From JACJWR01 sp963752505 (GTDB taxonomy: Bacteria; Actinomycetota; Actinomycetes; S36-B12; UBA10799): a stretch of DNA of 64,000 nucleotides. The stretch lies in assembly GCA_963752505.1 (NCBI GenBank), contig CAVVYM010000002.1, forward strand, positions 1-64,000, given 5' to 3'. The notes beneath the pieces were generated by a model. The model was not told where the DNA came from and searched no databases. It was given only the letters and a program-made list of their open reading frames with translations. Each line of letters opens with the position of its first letter. Within the stretch, counting starts at the first letter, position 1. Positions 17,165-24,656 of the stretch are shown here, one piece after another. A program made the position numbers and the translations under genes.

Positions 17165-18094
17165 TCAGTCCACCTCGGCCGGGGAGTGGCCAGCCGCCGC
17201 CAGCGAAGCGCCCAGCACCGTCGGCCACGGCGTCGGATCGATGCCGAAGTGCGTCCGGGTCTCGGAGTCGTCGGAAATGAAGGGCGCCTCGAACTGGTAG
17301 CTGACCTCGGGCAGTTCGGCCGCGGCCTTGTTGAACAATCCGACCAGTCGCAATTGCCAACCAGGAATGCTCACCACTGTCGGTTCAGCCAGCCCGGCCA
17401 GTTGTGCAGCCTGAGCCAGGCCGGCACGTTGACTGACATCGGCGGCCACCAACGCGTGCCAGGGGCGTCCCCACGCCTCGGGGTCATCCGCCGCGGCCAC
17501 CAGGGTGCGCGCCATATCCGGCACCGCCGTCCAGGAGTGGGGCATATCTGGATCACCGATGACGCGCACCTTCTTGCCCGCCAACAGCGCCGGCAATCCG
17601 CGATCGAAGTGGGACTGCTCACCGGCACCGAGGTAGTCGGATCCGCGTACCTCTACCACCGCGACTTCACCGCGCTCGTGGGCCGCGAGCGCGTTCTGCC
17701 ACATCGCAGCGCGCACCCGACCCTTGGTGGTTGCGGCGTGCAGCGGCATGCGCGGTGTCATCGGTTGCGTGACCGGGCCGTAGCCATAGAGGTTCGACGC
17801 GATCACCAACGTGGCACCACTCGCCCGCGCCGCGCTGAGCATGGCTTCCGCCAGCGGCGGCCAATCCGACGCCCAACGGTGATACGCCGGGTTGGCGCAG
17901 TTGAACAACGCCGTCGAACCCTCAGTCAAGGCGGTCAATGCCGCCGAGTCCGAGGCGTCCAGAGCGACGTTACTCGTCCCCTGCGGACCCGAGCCGCGAC
18001 GCGTGACGACGATCGGTTCGTCACCGCGAGCCAACAGAATCTCAGCCACTGCGGTGCCTACCGGGCCAGCGCCCACGATCACGTACTTCGACAT
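17165..18094 (-). CDS. NAD(P)-binding epimerase/reductase family protein
   Basis: 309 residues from the ATG at 18094. Rossmann fold with 'MSKYVIVGAGPVGTAVAEIL' at the N-terminus, then 'NLYGYGP' where extended SDRs have the catalytic Tyr region. The C-terminal half carries the variable substrate domain. No complete YxxxK is obvious, so it may be an atypical SDR or a redox sensor-like member. Divergent from a TetR gene; the shared 160-base region carries inverted repeats, so the TetR protein probably represses this gene. Inserted between rph and the MBL gene relative to the mycobacterial order. Confidence 0.78.
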   Translation of the reverse strand: MSKYVIVGAGPVGTAVAEILLARGDEPIVVTRRGSGPQGTSNVALDASDSAALTALTEGSTALFNCANPAYHRWASDWPPLAEAMLSAARASGATLVIASNLYGYGPVTQPMTPRMPLHAATTKGRVRAAMWQNALAAHERGEVAVVEVRGSDYLGAGEQSHFDRGLPALLAGKKVRVIGDPDMPHSWTAVPDMARTLVAAADDPEAWGRPWHALVAADVSQRAGLAQAAQLAGLAEPTVVSIPGWQLRLVGLFNKAAAELPEVSYQFEAPFISDDSETRTHFGIDPTPWPTVLGASLAAAGHSPAEVD

Positions 18095-18140
18095 TGTGCA
18101 CTCCATGATTCGGGGGCTGGGCCAATCCCGAGCCCGATCC

Positions 18141-18221
18141 GAGAGCAGCGCTCTCGTTAGCAATTGGAGCACATCGCGCGTGAATCTTCAAGAGCAGTGC
18201 TCACACAATTGAGCACTGCTC
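18141..18221. promoter_or_regulatory. Inverted-repeat operators between epimerase and TetR genes
   Basis: Three related palindromes lie in the divergent gap. GAGAGC-AGC-GCTCTC is at 18141-18155. AGAGCAGTGCTCA (18191-18203) and its exact reverse complement TGAGCACTGCTCT are separated by 6 bases, making a 13-base-arm inverted repeat. The core GAGCA(G/C)TGCTC is a typical TetR half-site pair. Autoregulation plus control of the epimerase gene is inferred. Confidence 0.6.
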
Positions 18222-18254
18222 TGAAATCAGTGGAAGATGGGGCACAATGAACTC

Positions 18255-18986
18255 ATGGACACCCCGACTCCATCTGCCGCACGTCGCACCCGGGCACCGA
18301 CGGCACGGGAGCGTGCCCGGGCCGAGATCACGTCCGAGATCCTCGCGTCCGCCCGCCGACAGTTGGCCGAGGTCGGCCCGGGGTCGCTGTCGTTGCGCGC
18401 GATTGCCCGTGATGTCGGGATGGTCTCGTCGGCCGTCTACCGCTACGTGCCCAGCCGCGATTCGCTTCTCACCGACCTGATCGTCGAGGCCTACAACGCC
18501 GTCGGCGAGACCGCCGAGTTAGCCCAAGCCGCTGCCGAGTCGGAGTCGCCGGAAGCACAGTTTCACGCTGTGTGGCGAGGAATTCGCGAGTGGTCGTTGG
18601 CCAACCCCCACCAGTACGCCCTCATCTACGGCTCGCCGGTGCCCGGCTACCGGGCGCCGGTCGACACCATCGCACCCGCCACCCGACTGCCGCAGGTGCT
18701 GCTGAGCATCCTGGCGCGGGCCGCGTCGGAATCGACGCTCGAGGTGTCCCCGATGCCCAGCGCTGCGGCTCAGCGCGCACTGGATCCCATGATCGCCGGT
18801 CTGCCACAGCTCGACGCCGACCGGCCACAGCTGGTCGCAGCGATCACCACATGGGCGGCCCTCTTCGGCGCCATCTCTTTCGAGCTATTCGGCCACACCC
18901 ACAACGTGGTGGCGGAGGAACCCGCGGCACGAGCGGCCTTCTTCGATTCCCAGGTCGGCCTGGTCTCGCGAATGCTCGGGCTATAG
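18255..18986 (+). CDS. TetR-family transcriptional regulator
   Basis: 243 residues from the ATG at 18255; an in-frame ATG at 18237 is possible. The N-terminal helix-turn-helix spans about residues 30-75 ('LSLRAIARDVGMVSSAVYRYVPSRDSLLTDLI'). The C-terminal ligand/dimer domain is of the WHG type ('YALIYGSPVPGYRAP'), common in actinobacterial TetR regulators. Basic tail before the HTH. Probably binds the palindromes at 18141-18221 and represses the divergent NAD-binding protein gene. Ligand unknown. Confidence 0.9.
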   Translation: MDTPTPSAARRTRAPTARERARAEITSEILASARRQLAEVGPGSLSLRAIARDVGMVSSAVYRYVPSRDSLLTDLIVEAYNAVGETAELAQAAAESESPEAQFHAVWRGIREWSLANPHQYALIYGSPVPGYRAPVDTIAPATRLPQVLLSILARAASESTLEVSPMPSAAAQRALDPMIAGLPQLDADRPQLVAAITTWAALFGAISFELFGHTHNVVAEEPAARAAFFDSQVGLVSRMLGL

Positions 18987-18990
18987 CTGG

Positions 18991-19734
18991 CTAGATCTGC
19001 ACCACCATGCCGGGTTCGGCCAGCGACACGTCGCCGCCGAACACCGATGCCTCGGCCAACGCGCCGGAGTTGTCGTGCCATGCCACCAGGTGGGTCAAGA
19101 TCAAGCGTCCGACGCCGGCGCGCGCCGCCATGGTCCCCGCGTCAGCGGCCGTCATGTGCAATCCGGCCGGGTTCGCGGCGTCGGAGCGGAAGGACGCTTC
19201 GAAGAGGGCCACATCGGCGCCTTTCGCCGCCATGACCAACGAGTCGCAGGCGGCGGTGTCGCCGGAGAACACGAGGGTCTTGCCATCGACGGTCAGGCGC
19301 AGCGCGTAGCAGGGCACCGGGTGATCCACCGGCGTGGCGGTCACCGTGAAAGGACCCACCTGGAACTGCCCTGACGGATATGTGCGGGCGTCGAATACGT
19401 CAGACATGCCGGGTTCGGGAGCCATGCCGTAGGCCTGGGCCATGCGCAGGGCTACGTCCTTCGGCCCGTAGACCGGAATGACCGGCGGAATGCCGCTTGG
19501 GTGGTAGCGCCTGACGACGTAGAACGGAGCGATGTCGAGGAAGTGGTCGGCGTGCAGATGCGACAGCAGCACGGCGTCGACGGCCAACGGGTCGATGTAA
19601 TTGTGCAGCGGCCCCAGCGCTCCGCTGCCGAAGTCCATGACCAGCGAGAAGCCGTCGTGCTGCACGAGATAGCACGAGGCGGCACTCGAAGCGTTCGGAT
19701 ACGACCCGGCACTACCGACGATGGTGAGCTTCAC
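18991..19734 (-). CDS. Metallo-beta-lactamase-fold hydrolase (Rv1339-like)
   Basis: 247 residues with the metal-binding 'LLSHLHADHFLD' and later 'FSGDTAACDSL' and 'LILTHLV' histidine/aspartate ligands, the RNase Z/phosphodiesterase-like layout. The position directly after murI (4-base overlap) matches Rv1339 of M. tuberculosis, described as an atypical class II cyclic-AMP phosphodiesterase. The same activity is inferred from synteny and fold, not shown. A role in tRNA 3' processing is less likely because no long flexible RNase Z arm is visible. Confidence 0.85.
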   Translation of the reverse strand: MKLTIVGSAGSYPNASSAASCYLVQHDGFSLVMDFGSGALGPLHNYIDPLAVDAVLLSHLHADHFLDIAPFYVVRRYHPSGIPPVIPVYGPKDVALRMAQAYGMAPEPGMSDVFDARTYPSGQFQVGPFTVTATPVDHPVPCYALRLTVDGKTLVFSGDTAACDSLVMAAKGADVALFEASFRSDAANPAGLHMTAADAGTMAARAGVGRLILTHLVAWHDNSGALAEASVFGGDVSLAEPGMVVQI

Positions 19735-20534
19735 GCGACCACCGCACTCGCATGTTCGACCTCAACAACCTCTGGACCCAAGAATCGGCGACCCAACGCC
19801 TCGAACGGGGCCGGATCGCCGGTGGCCAGAAAGCGATGCCGCGGCGACTCTCCGGTGTTGTTGAGCAGATTGTGGTTCACCAGCACGCGGTACACGTCCT
19901 TCGCGGTCTCTTCGGCGCTCGACACCAGCGTCACATCGTCACCGACGACATAGGAGATCACACCGGTGAGCAGTGGATAGTGCGTGCAGCCGAGCACCAG
20001 GGTGTCGACGCCGTCGGCGACGAGCGGGTCGAGGTAATCGTGAGCAGCAGACAGCAACTGCGGTCCGCTGGTGATCCCGGCCTCTACGAACTCCACGAAT
20101 CGAGGGCAGGCCTGCGAGGAGACCTCCATGTGGGGCGCGGCGGCGAAGGCATCGTTGTAGGCGCCGCTGGTGACGGTCGCCTGCGTCCCGATCACGCCCA
20201 CGTGGCCGTTGCGGGTGGCGCTCACCGCGCGGCGAACGGCAGGTTGAATCACTTCCACCACCGGCACGTCGTAGCGCTCCCGGGCGTCGCGCAATACCGC
20301 AGCGCTTGCCGAGTTGCAGGCGATGACGAGGACCTTGACGCCCTCAGCCACCATGTGATCCATCACGTCGAGGGCGTAGGCACGCACCTTCGCCAGCGGC
20401 AGCGGGCCGTAGGGGCCGCGCGCGGTATCGCCGACGTAGTAGATGGATTCATCGGGCAGCTGGTCGAGGATGGCCCTGGCCACCGTCAAACCGCCGACAC
20501 CCGAATCGAAGATTCCGATGGGAGATTGCACCAC
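19731..20534 (-). CDS. murI: Glutamate racemase
   Basis: Makes D-glutamate for peptidoglycan. 267 residues from tandem GTG codons at 20534/20531, just before 'SPIGIFDSGVGGLTVARAI'. A longer open frame to 20819 would overlap the next gene and is not conserved. Catalytic cysteines are in 'VIACNSASA' and 'LGCTHYPLL'; 'YVGDTARGPYG' is the usual binding loop. Coupled to the MBL-fold gene by a 4-base overlap. Confidence 0.95.
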   Translation of the reverse strand: MVQSPIGIFDSGVGGLTVARAILDQLPDESIYYVGDTARGPYGPLPLAKVRAYALDVMDHMVAEGVKVLVIACNSASAAVLRDARERYDVPVVEVIQPAVRRAVSATRNGHVGVIGTQATVTSGAYNDAFAAAPHMEVSSQACPRFVEFVEAGITSGPQLLSAAHDYLDPLVADGVDTLVLGCTHYPLLTGVISYVVGDDVTLVSSAEETAKDVYRVLVNHNLLNNTGESPRHRFLATGDPAPFEALGRRFLGPEVVEVEHASAVVA

Positions 20535-20620
20535 CCGACCAGGGTAGGCAACGCGACGCCGGCCTGGATAGATGACAAGCCGGTGAGCCTCATCACGTGA
20601 GCTTGCGTCAGCGGCGGGCC

Positions 20621-21808
20621 TCATGCCCCCGAACCCGCCTCCAGCGCCCCAGCGCGGGCAGTGACTGGCGCGCTGGACGTCGCTGCCGACTTGGTGGACT
20701 GCTTGCGGCGCGCTGCGAAGTCCTCTACCGGGCCGAACACTGCCACCGCGGCCACCAGGCTGGCGATAGCGACGACGAAAAACACCACAGTCCCGAGCAC
20801 ACCGTCCAGTCCCCACCAACGCACCGCCTCAGCGGCGAGCGCGGTGGTCGGCCAACCCCAGAGATAGAGAGTGAGGGCCCTGCGGTTGAGGGTGTTCAGC
20901 GCCCGCGGCATCGCGTTGGCGGCCCGCAGGATCAGGGGCCGGGCGAGCAGGATGAGCGTCAACCACCCGAGGCCCAGGAATCCGTGGACGAGGTGAGAGT
21001 TGTTGATGCTGCCCGGATCGTGCACCTGCCACACCGCCCACGCGGCGGCGAAGGCCAGCACCGCAATAGCCGCACCGGTCCAACCGTCGAGCAGGCCTGC
21101 CCGCCGGCCAGGCACTACTCCGGAGACGAGGTAGCCGTCGGTGTACCAGAAGCCGAGCACGAAGAAGACGGCGAACAAGGCGATGCTGCTGACTTCGGGG
21201 AAGAAGGTCATCGATGTGTGGATGCCCAACAGCGGCACCGACAGTCCGACCGCGACGACACCTGCGAGCAGCATCCGCGGGAACCGGCGGTGCAGCCACA
21301 CCAGGCCGGGGGCGAGGAGCAGCAACCAACTGATGGCCACGAGGAACCACAGGTGCACCATGCCGAGGTAGCCGGCGGGGCTGCTGAGCGGGTTGAGCAG
21401 CGGCACGGCGGAGAGGGCTGCCCGGCCGTAGTCGACGGTGAACTGATCCTCAGGGCGGACGAAGTCCAGCGTCAAGGTGATCGTGAGCGCGACCACCAGG
21501 TAGGCCCAGAACGGGATCAACAGTCGTCGGAATCGGTCCACCCAGAACTCTTTGGCACCCACGTGTCGTTTCCGCCACGGGTCCAACGACTTCAGCGCCA
21601 GCGCGCCGGCCACGAAGAACACCAGCGGCATCCCCGGCGCGATGAAGGTCGGTGCCGGCCACCAGAGCAGGGCCAGCGGCGCGACGCCGAGCAGGTGCAC
21701 GGCTACCACGCGCATAATCGCCCAACTGCGCACGAAATCCAGATACGGATCCCGCGACGACGCCACGACCGGGGCGACGTCGGGACTTTGCGCATCAGCC
21801 ACGGACAT
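20621..21808 (-). CDS. Acyltransferase family 3 membrane protein
   Basis: 395 residues from the ATG at 21808. About ten membrane helices. The N-terminal 'DPYLDFVRSWAIMRVVAVHLLG' is the OafA/acyltransferase-3 start, where the His after 'VAV' is expected to be catalytic. A Lys/Arg-rich loop ('RKRHVGAKEFWVDRFRRLLIPFW') is the second family signature. It probably transfers an acyl group to a surface sugar or lipid. It occupies the slot between cysM and murI that a rhomboid-like membrane protein (Rv1337) holds in mycobacteria. The C-terminal 25 residues are Ala/Ser-rich and disordered. Confidence 0.88.
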   Translation of the reverse strand: MSVADAQSPDVAPVVASSRDPYLDFVRSWAIMRVVAVHLLGVAPLALLWWPAPTFIAPGMPLVFFVAGALALKSLDPWRKRHVGAKEFWVDRFRRLLIPFWAYLVVALTITLTLDFVRPEDQFTVDYGRAALSAVPLLNPLSSPAGYLGMVHLWFLVAISWLLLLAPGLVWLHRRFPRMLLAGVVAVGLSVPLLGIHTSMTFFPEVSSIALFAVFFVLGFWYTDGYLVSGVVPGRRAGLLDGWTGAAIAVLAFAAAWAVWQVHDPGSINNSHLVHGFLGLGWLTLILLARPLILRAANAMPRALNTLNRRALTLYLWGWPTTALAAEAVRWWGLDGVLGTVVFFVVAIASLVAAVAVFGPVEDFAARRKQSTKSAATSSAPVTARAGALEAGSGA

Positions 21809-21895
21809 ACCGTAAGGATGGCCTAAGACACTGGCGCGCATACGCTTCCAGCCCGTGGGAAGCATCACATCGCGCGCTTCGGCGCGGGGGCGCCG

Positions 21896-22843
21896 TCAGG
21901 CCCAGAGCTGACCTTCGAGGCCTGTGATGGCCTCGTCGAACGAACCGCCGTAGGCGCCGGTGGACAGGTACTTCCAGCCGCCGTCGCACACGATGAAGGC
22001 GATATCCGCTGTTCCGCCGGAACGGTCGACCGCCGAAGCGATTCCGAGCGCCGCGTGCAGAATTGCACCGGTGGAGATACCGGCGAAGATGCCCTCCTCG
22101 GACACAATTTGGCGGGTCCGTCGCAAGGCGTCTTCAAGCCCAACGGAGAACCTCCTGGTCAGCACCGAAGGGTCGTAGAGTTCCGGAACAAACCCCTCAT
22201 CCAAGTTGCGCAGGCCGTACACGAGTTCGCCGTAGCGCGGCTCCGCAGCCACGATTTCGATGCCGGGCCGCTGTTCACGCAGGTAGCGCCCAGCGCCCAT
22301 GATGGTGCCGGTGGTGCCCAGCCCGGCGACGAAATGCGTGATGGTGGGCAGATCCGCCAGCAATTCCGGGCCCGTGCCGCCGTAGTGTGCGGCGACATTG
22401 GCCGGGTTGCCGTACTGATAGAGCATGACCAGGTCGGGGCGCTCCGCCGCCATCTGCTGCGCGACCCGCACGGCCTCGTTCGAGCCGCCGACGGCAGCGG
22501 AGTAGACCACTTCCGCACCCCACATCTTGAGCAACTGAGTGCGCTCTGCAGAGGTGTTCTCTGGCATGACGCACAGCAGGGAGTAGCCCTTGATGTGAGC
22601 TGCCATGGCCAGGGAGATGCCGGTGTTACCGCTGGTGGGCTCCAGAATTGTCGATCCCGGAGTCAAGGTGCCGTCTGCCTCGGCCGCCTCGATCATGGCA
22701 AGGGCCGCGCGATCCTTGATGGATCCAGTCGGGTTCCGATCCTCGAGCTTGGCCCACAGCCGCACGTTCGGAGAGGGCGAGAGGCGCGGCAATCCCACCA
22801 GCGGGGTGTTGCCGACGGAGTCGAGTAACGAGTCGAAACGCAT
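21896..22843 (-). CDS. cysM: Cysteine synthase, CysO-dependent (O-phosphoserine type)
   Basis: PLP enzyme forming cysteine. 315 residues; PLP Lys43 in 'RNPTGSIKDRAAL', 'EPTSGNTGISLA' and a 'GTTGTIMGAGR' phosphate-binding loop. Its immediate neighbours are a ThiS/MoaD-like carrier and a JAMM protease, the exact cysM-cysO-mec set of M. tuberculosis, where CysM uses O-phosphoserine and CysO-thiocarboxylate as sulfur donor. The same route is inferred here. It begins 12 bases after the cysO stop. Confidence 0.93.
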   Translation of the reverse strand: MRFDSLLDSVGNTPLVGLPRLSPSPNVRLWAKLEDRNPTGSIKDRAALAMIEAAEADGTLTPGSTILEPTSGNTGISLAMAAHIKGYSLLCVMPENTSAERTQLLKMWGAEVVYSAAVGGSNEAVRVAQQMAAERPDLVMLYQYGNPANVAAHYGGTGPELLADLPTITHFVAGLGTTGTIMGAGRYLREQRPGIEIVAAEPRYGELVYGLRNLDEGFVPELYDPSVLTRRFSVGLEDALRRTRQIVSEEGIFAGISTGAILHAALGIASAVDRSGGTADIAFIVCDGGWKYLSTGAYGGSFDEAITGLEGQLWA

Positions 22844-22855
22844 CGCTGCGGCGGC

Positions 22856-23128
22856 TTACCCGCCGGCGACGGCTGGCAGGATCGTGACGCTGTCGCCGTC
22901 GGTGACCGCGGTGTTCAAGCCGTCGAGGAAGCGGACGTCTTCGTCGTTGAGATAGACGTTGACGAAGCGCCGCAGGCCCTTGTCATCAATGAGTCGATCG
23001 CCGATTCCAGGGTAGTTGGAATCAAGGTCGGCGACTACCTCGGCGATCGTCGTTCCGGCGGCGTCAACGACCTTCTCGTTGGCCGTGTAGGTGCGCAGAA
23101 TCGTGGGGATTCGGACCTCAATGGTCAT
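22856..23128 (-). CDS. cysO: Sulfur-carrier protein CysO (ubiquitin-fold)
   Basis: 90 residues with a beta-grasp fold of the MoaD/ThiS type and the C-terminal 'LPAVAGG'. The terminal diglycine is adenylated and converted to a thiocarboxylate that hands sulfur to CysM; Mec then clips cysteine from the CysO-Cys adduct. No adenylating (MoeB-like) gene lies in the window. Placed between mec and cysM in the same direction. Confidence 0.93.
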   Translation of the reverse strand: MTIEVRIPTILRTYTANEKVVDAAGTTIAEVVADLDSNYPGIGDRLIDDKGLRRFVNVYLNDEDVRFLDGLNTAVTDGDSVTILPAVAGG

Positions 23129-23244
23129 GGTTGCGGTACTCCTCGAAGTGCAACGGATGGGCCCGCCCGCGCGAGCTGTTGACCTAAGCGTACGGGGTCC
23201 ACACCCCCGCCGCCCCCGGTGGCGTTGGGAAACCGCGACGCCTG

Positions 23245-23673
23245 TCAGCGTGCGTCGTCGACGATCCGCACCTCTTCTTCGGTCACCTCACCGTCGACGA
23301 TGCGGAACGATCGGAGTTCGTACGGTCCGGCGTCACGGCCCGTTTCCCTCGTGGAGACCAAGACGTAGTGGGCGTTCGGCTCCGACGCGTACGCGATGTC
23401 GGTGCGCGACGGGTAGGCCTCTGTGGCGGTGTGGGAGTGATAAATCACCACGGGTTCCTCGTCGCGATCGTCCATCTCGCGGTAGAGCCGCAACAGATCG
23501 GTGGAGTCGAACTCATAGAAGGTCGGAGACATCGCCGCATTGAGCATCGGGATGAAGCGCTGCGGGACGTTGGATCCTGCCGGTCCGGCGATCACACCGC
23601 ACGCCTCGTCGGGGTGGTCCTCCCGAGCGTGCGCCACCACCTGGTTCACGAGCGTGCGACTGATGACGAGCAT
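23245..23673 (-). CDS. mec: JAMM/MPN+ metalloprotease (CysO-cysteine peptidase)
   Basis: 142 residues. Zinc peptidase releasing cysteine from CysO-Cys. The complete JAMM signature is visible: Glu23, His79-x-His81, Ser89 and Asp92 in 'YHSHTATEAYPSRTD'. It precedes cysO by 116 bases on the same strand, the mycobacterial order. In M. tuberculosis this route supplies oxidation-resistant cysteine, and the same role is inferred. Confidence 0.94.
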   Translation of the reverse strand: MLVISRTLVNQVVAHAREDHPDEACGVIAGPAGSNVPQRFIPMLNAAMSPTFYEFDSTDLLRLYREMDDRDEEPVVIYHSHTATEAYPSRTDIAYASEPNAHYVLVSTRETGRDAGPYELRSFRIVDGEVTEEEVRIVDDAR

Positions 23674-23749
23674 GGGTCAAGGCTAGCGATCCGACGGCGC
23701 GGCCCCTCGCTGTACTGCTCGAAAGGCACCCCCCGGCTGCGCAGGGTCT

Positions 23750-24313
23750 TTAGCCAGACATCGCCCGGATCAGCGAATCCTGCAGGTAGGTGCAGAAGTC
23801 GTACACCTGGTAAAGACCGAAGAGTTCGTCGGTCTCGTCGAGGGCCGCCAGCCGCTCGCTGTCGGCAGACGATTCGATGCCCAGCCGCACCGACAGCGCC
23901 AGGCGGATGCCGTTGAGCGTGGTGAGCCAGGCCTGCGCCTCGGCCGCACTGAGCGTGATCTTGTCGCCGTCGTCGAGCATGCCATGCACGATCGCTGCGG
24001 CGGCCACCTTCTGCTGGCGAAGGCCCAGTTCTGTGAAACGCCGGAACTCCAACGCCTCGGCGGAATCCTCGTACCCGGGCGGGAAGAGCCGGTCGAGAGC
24101 GGGATCACGATCCTCCAGCAGCCCGAGATCACTCGCAGCGGTGTCGAGATCCTCCAGCCCCAGTTCGACGGCGAGGGGATCGGCCGGGGGCGCCTCGGGC
24201 GGCGCCACCAATTCGGTCAGTTGTTCGGTGAGCGTGCGCAGCAGACCCCGTTCCACCGAGTCCAGGCGTGCGCTGATCCGCCCGGTGAGCGAACGTCGAA
24301 ATCCTGCTGCCAC
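23750..24313 (-). CDS. DUF2017 family protein
   Basis: 187-residue soluble, mostly helical protein matching the DUF2017 family ('GLRQQKVAAAAIVHGML', 'AEAQAWLTTLNGIRLALSVRLGI'). In actinobacteria the family nearly always follows clpS, as here (14-base gap), and mec. The function is unknown; the linkage suggests a link to ClpS/Clp proteolysis but is no proof. Rv1332 is the positional counterpart in M. tuberculosis. Confidence 0.88.
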   Translation of the reverse strand: MAAGFRRSLTGRISARLDSVERGLLRTLTEQLTELVAPPEAPPADPLAVELGLEDLDTAASDLGLLEDRDPALDRLFPPGYEDSAEALEFRRFTELGLRQQKVAAAAIVHGMLDDGDKITLSAAEAQAWLTTLNGIRLALSVRLGIESSADSERLAALDETDELFGLYQVYDFCTYLQDSLIRAMSG

Positions 24314-24327
24314 TACGTCTGCTCCTC

Positions 24328-24621
24328 TTAGGTGTTGCTGCCGTCATTGCGGACGGTCGCCCACAGCCCGTAGCTGTGCATCGCGGTGGCGTCACGTTCC
24401 ATCTCGTCGCGTCCGCCGGCGGCCACAACCGCTTTGCCCTCGTTATGAACGGCAAGCATCAACGCCTCCGCCTTCTCCTGGCTGTATCCAAAGTACTGCT
24501 TGAAAACGAACACCACGTAGGACATGAGGTTCACCGGATCGTCCCAGACCAAGCAGACCCACGGGCCGTCCAGGGCGGTCTCAGCCGACTCCTCGACGAT
24601 CTCCTCTGGCATCACGGACAT
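24328..24621 (-). CDS. clpS: ATP-dependent Clp protease adaptor ClpS
   Basis: 97 residues. It binds N-degron substrates and delivers them to ClpAP/ClpCP. Diagnostic 'WVCLVWDDPVNLMSYVVFV' (Asp/Asn of the N-end pocket), 'HNEGKAVVAAGGRDEME' and a C-terminal amphipathic strand are all present. First gene of the clpS-DUF2017-mec-cysO-cysM series. A short shared promoter region separates it from the divergent aminotransferase gene (35 bases). Confidence 0.95.
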   Translation of the reverse strand: MSVMPEEIVEESAETALDGPWVCLVWDDPVNLMSYVVFVFKQYFGYSQEKAEALMLAVHNEGKAVVAAGGRDEMERDATAMHSYGLWATVRNDGSNT

Positions 24622-24656
24622 GGCCCCATGGTGTCACGAAGTCGTAGTCTGAGCGC

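Noticed and set aside
20597..21826. 409-codon plus-strand open frame over the acyltransferase
   Set aside because: Arg/Gln/Glu-rich mirror of a membrane protein; not a real gene.
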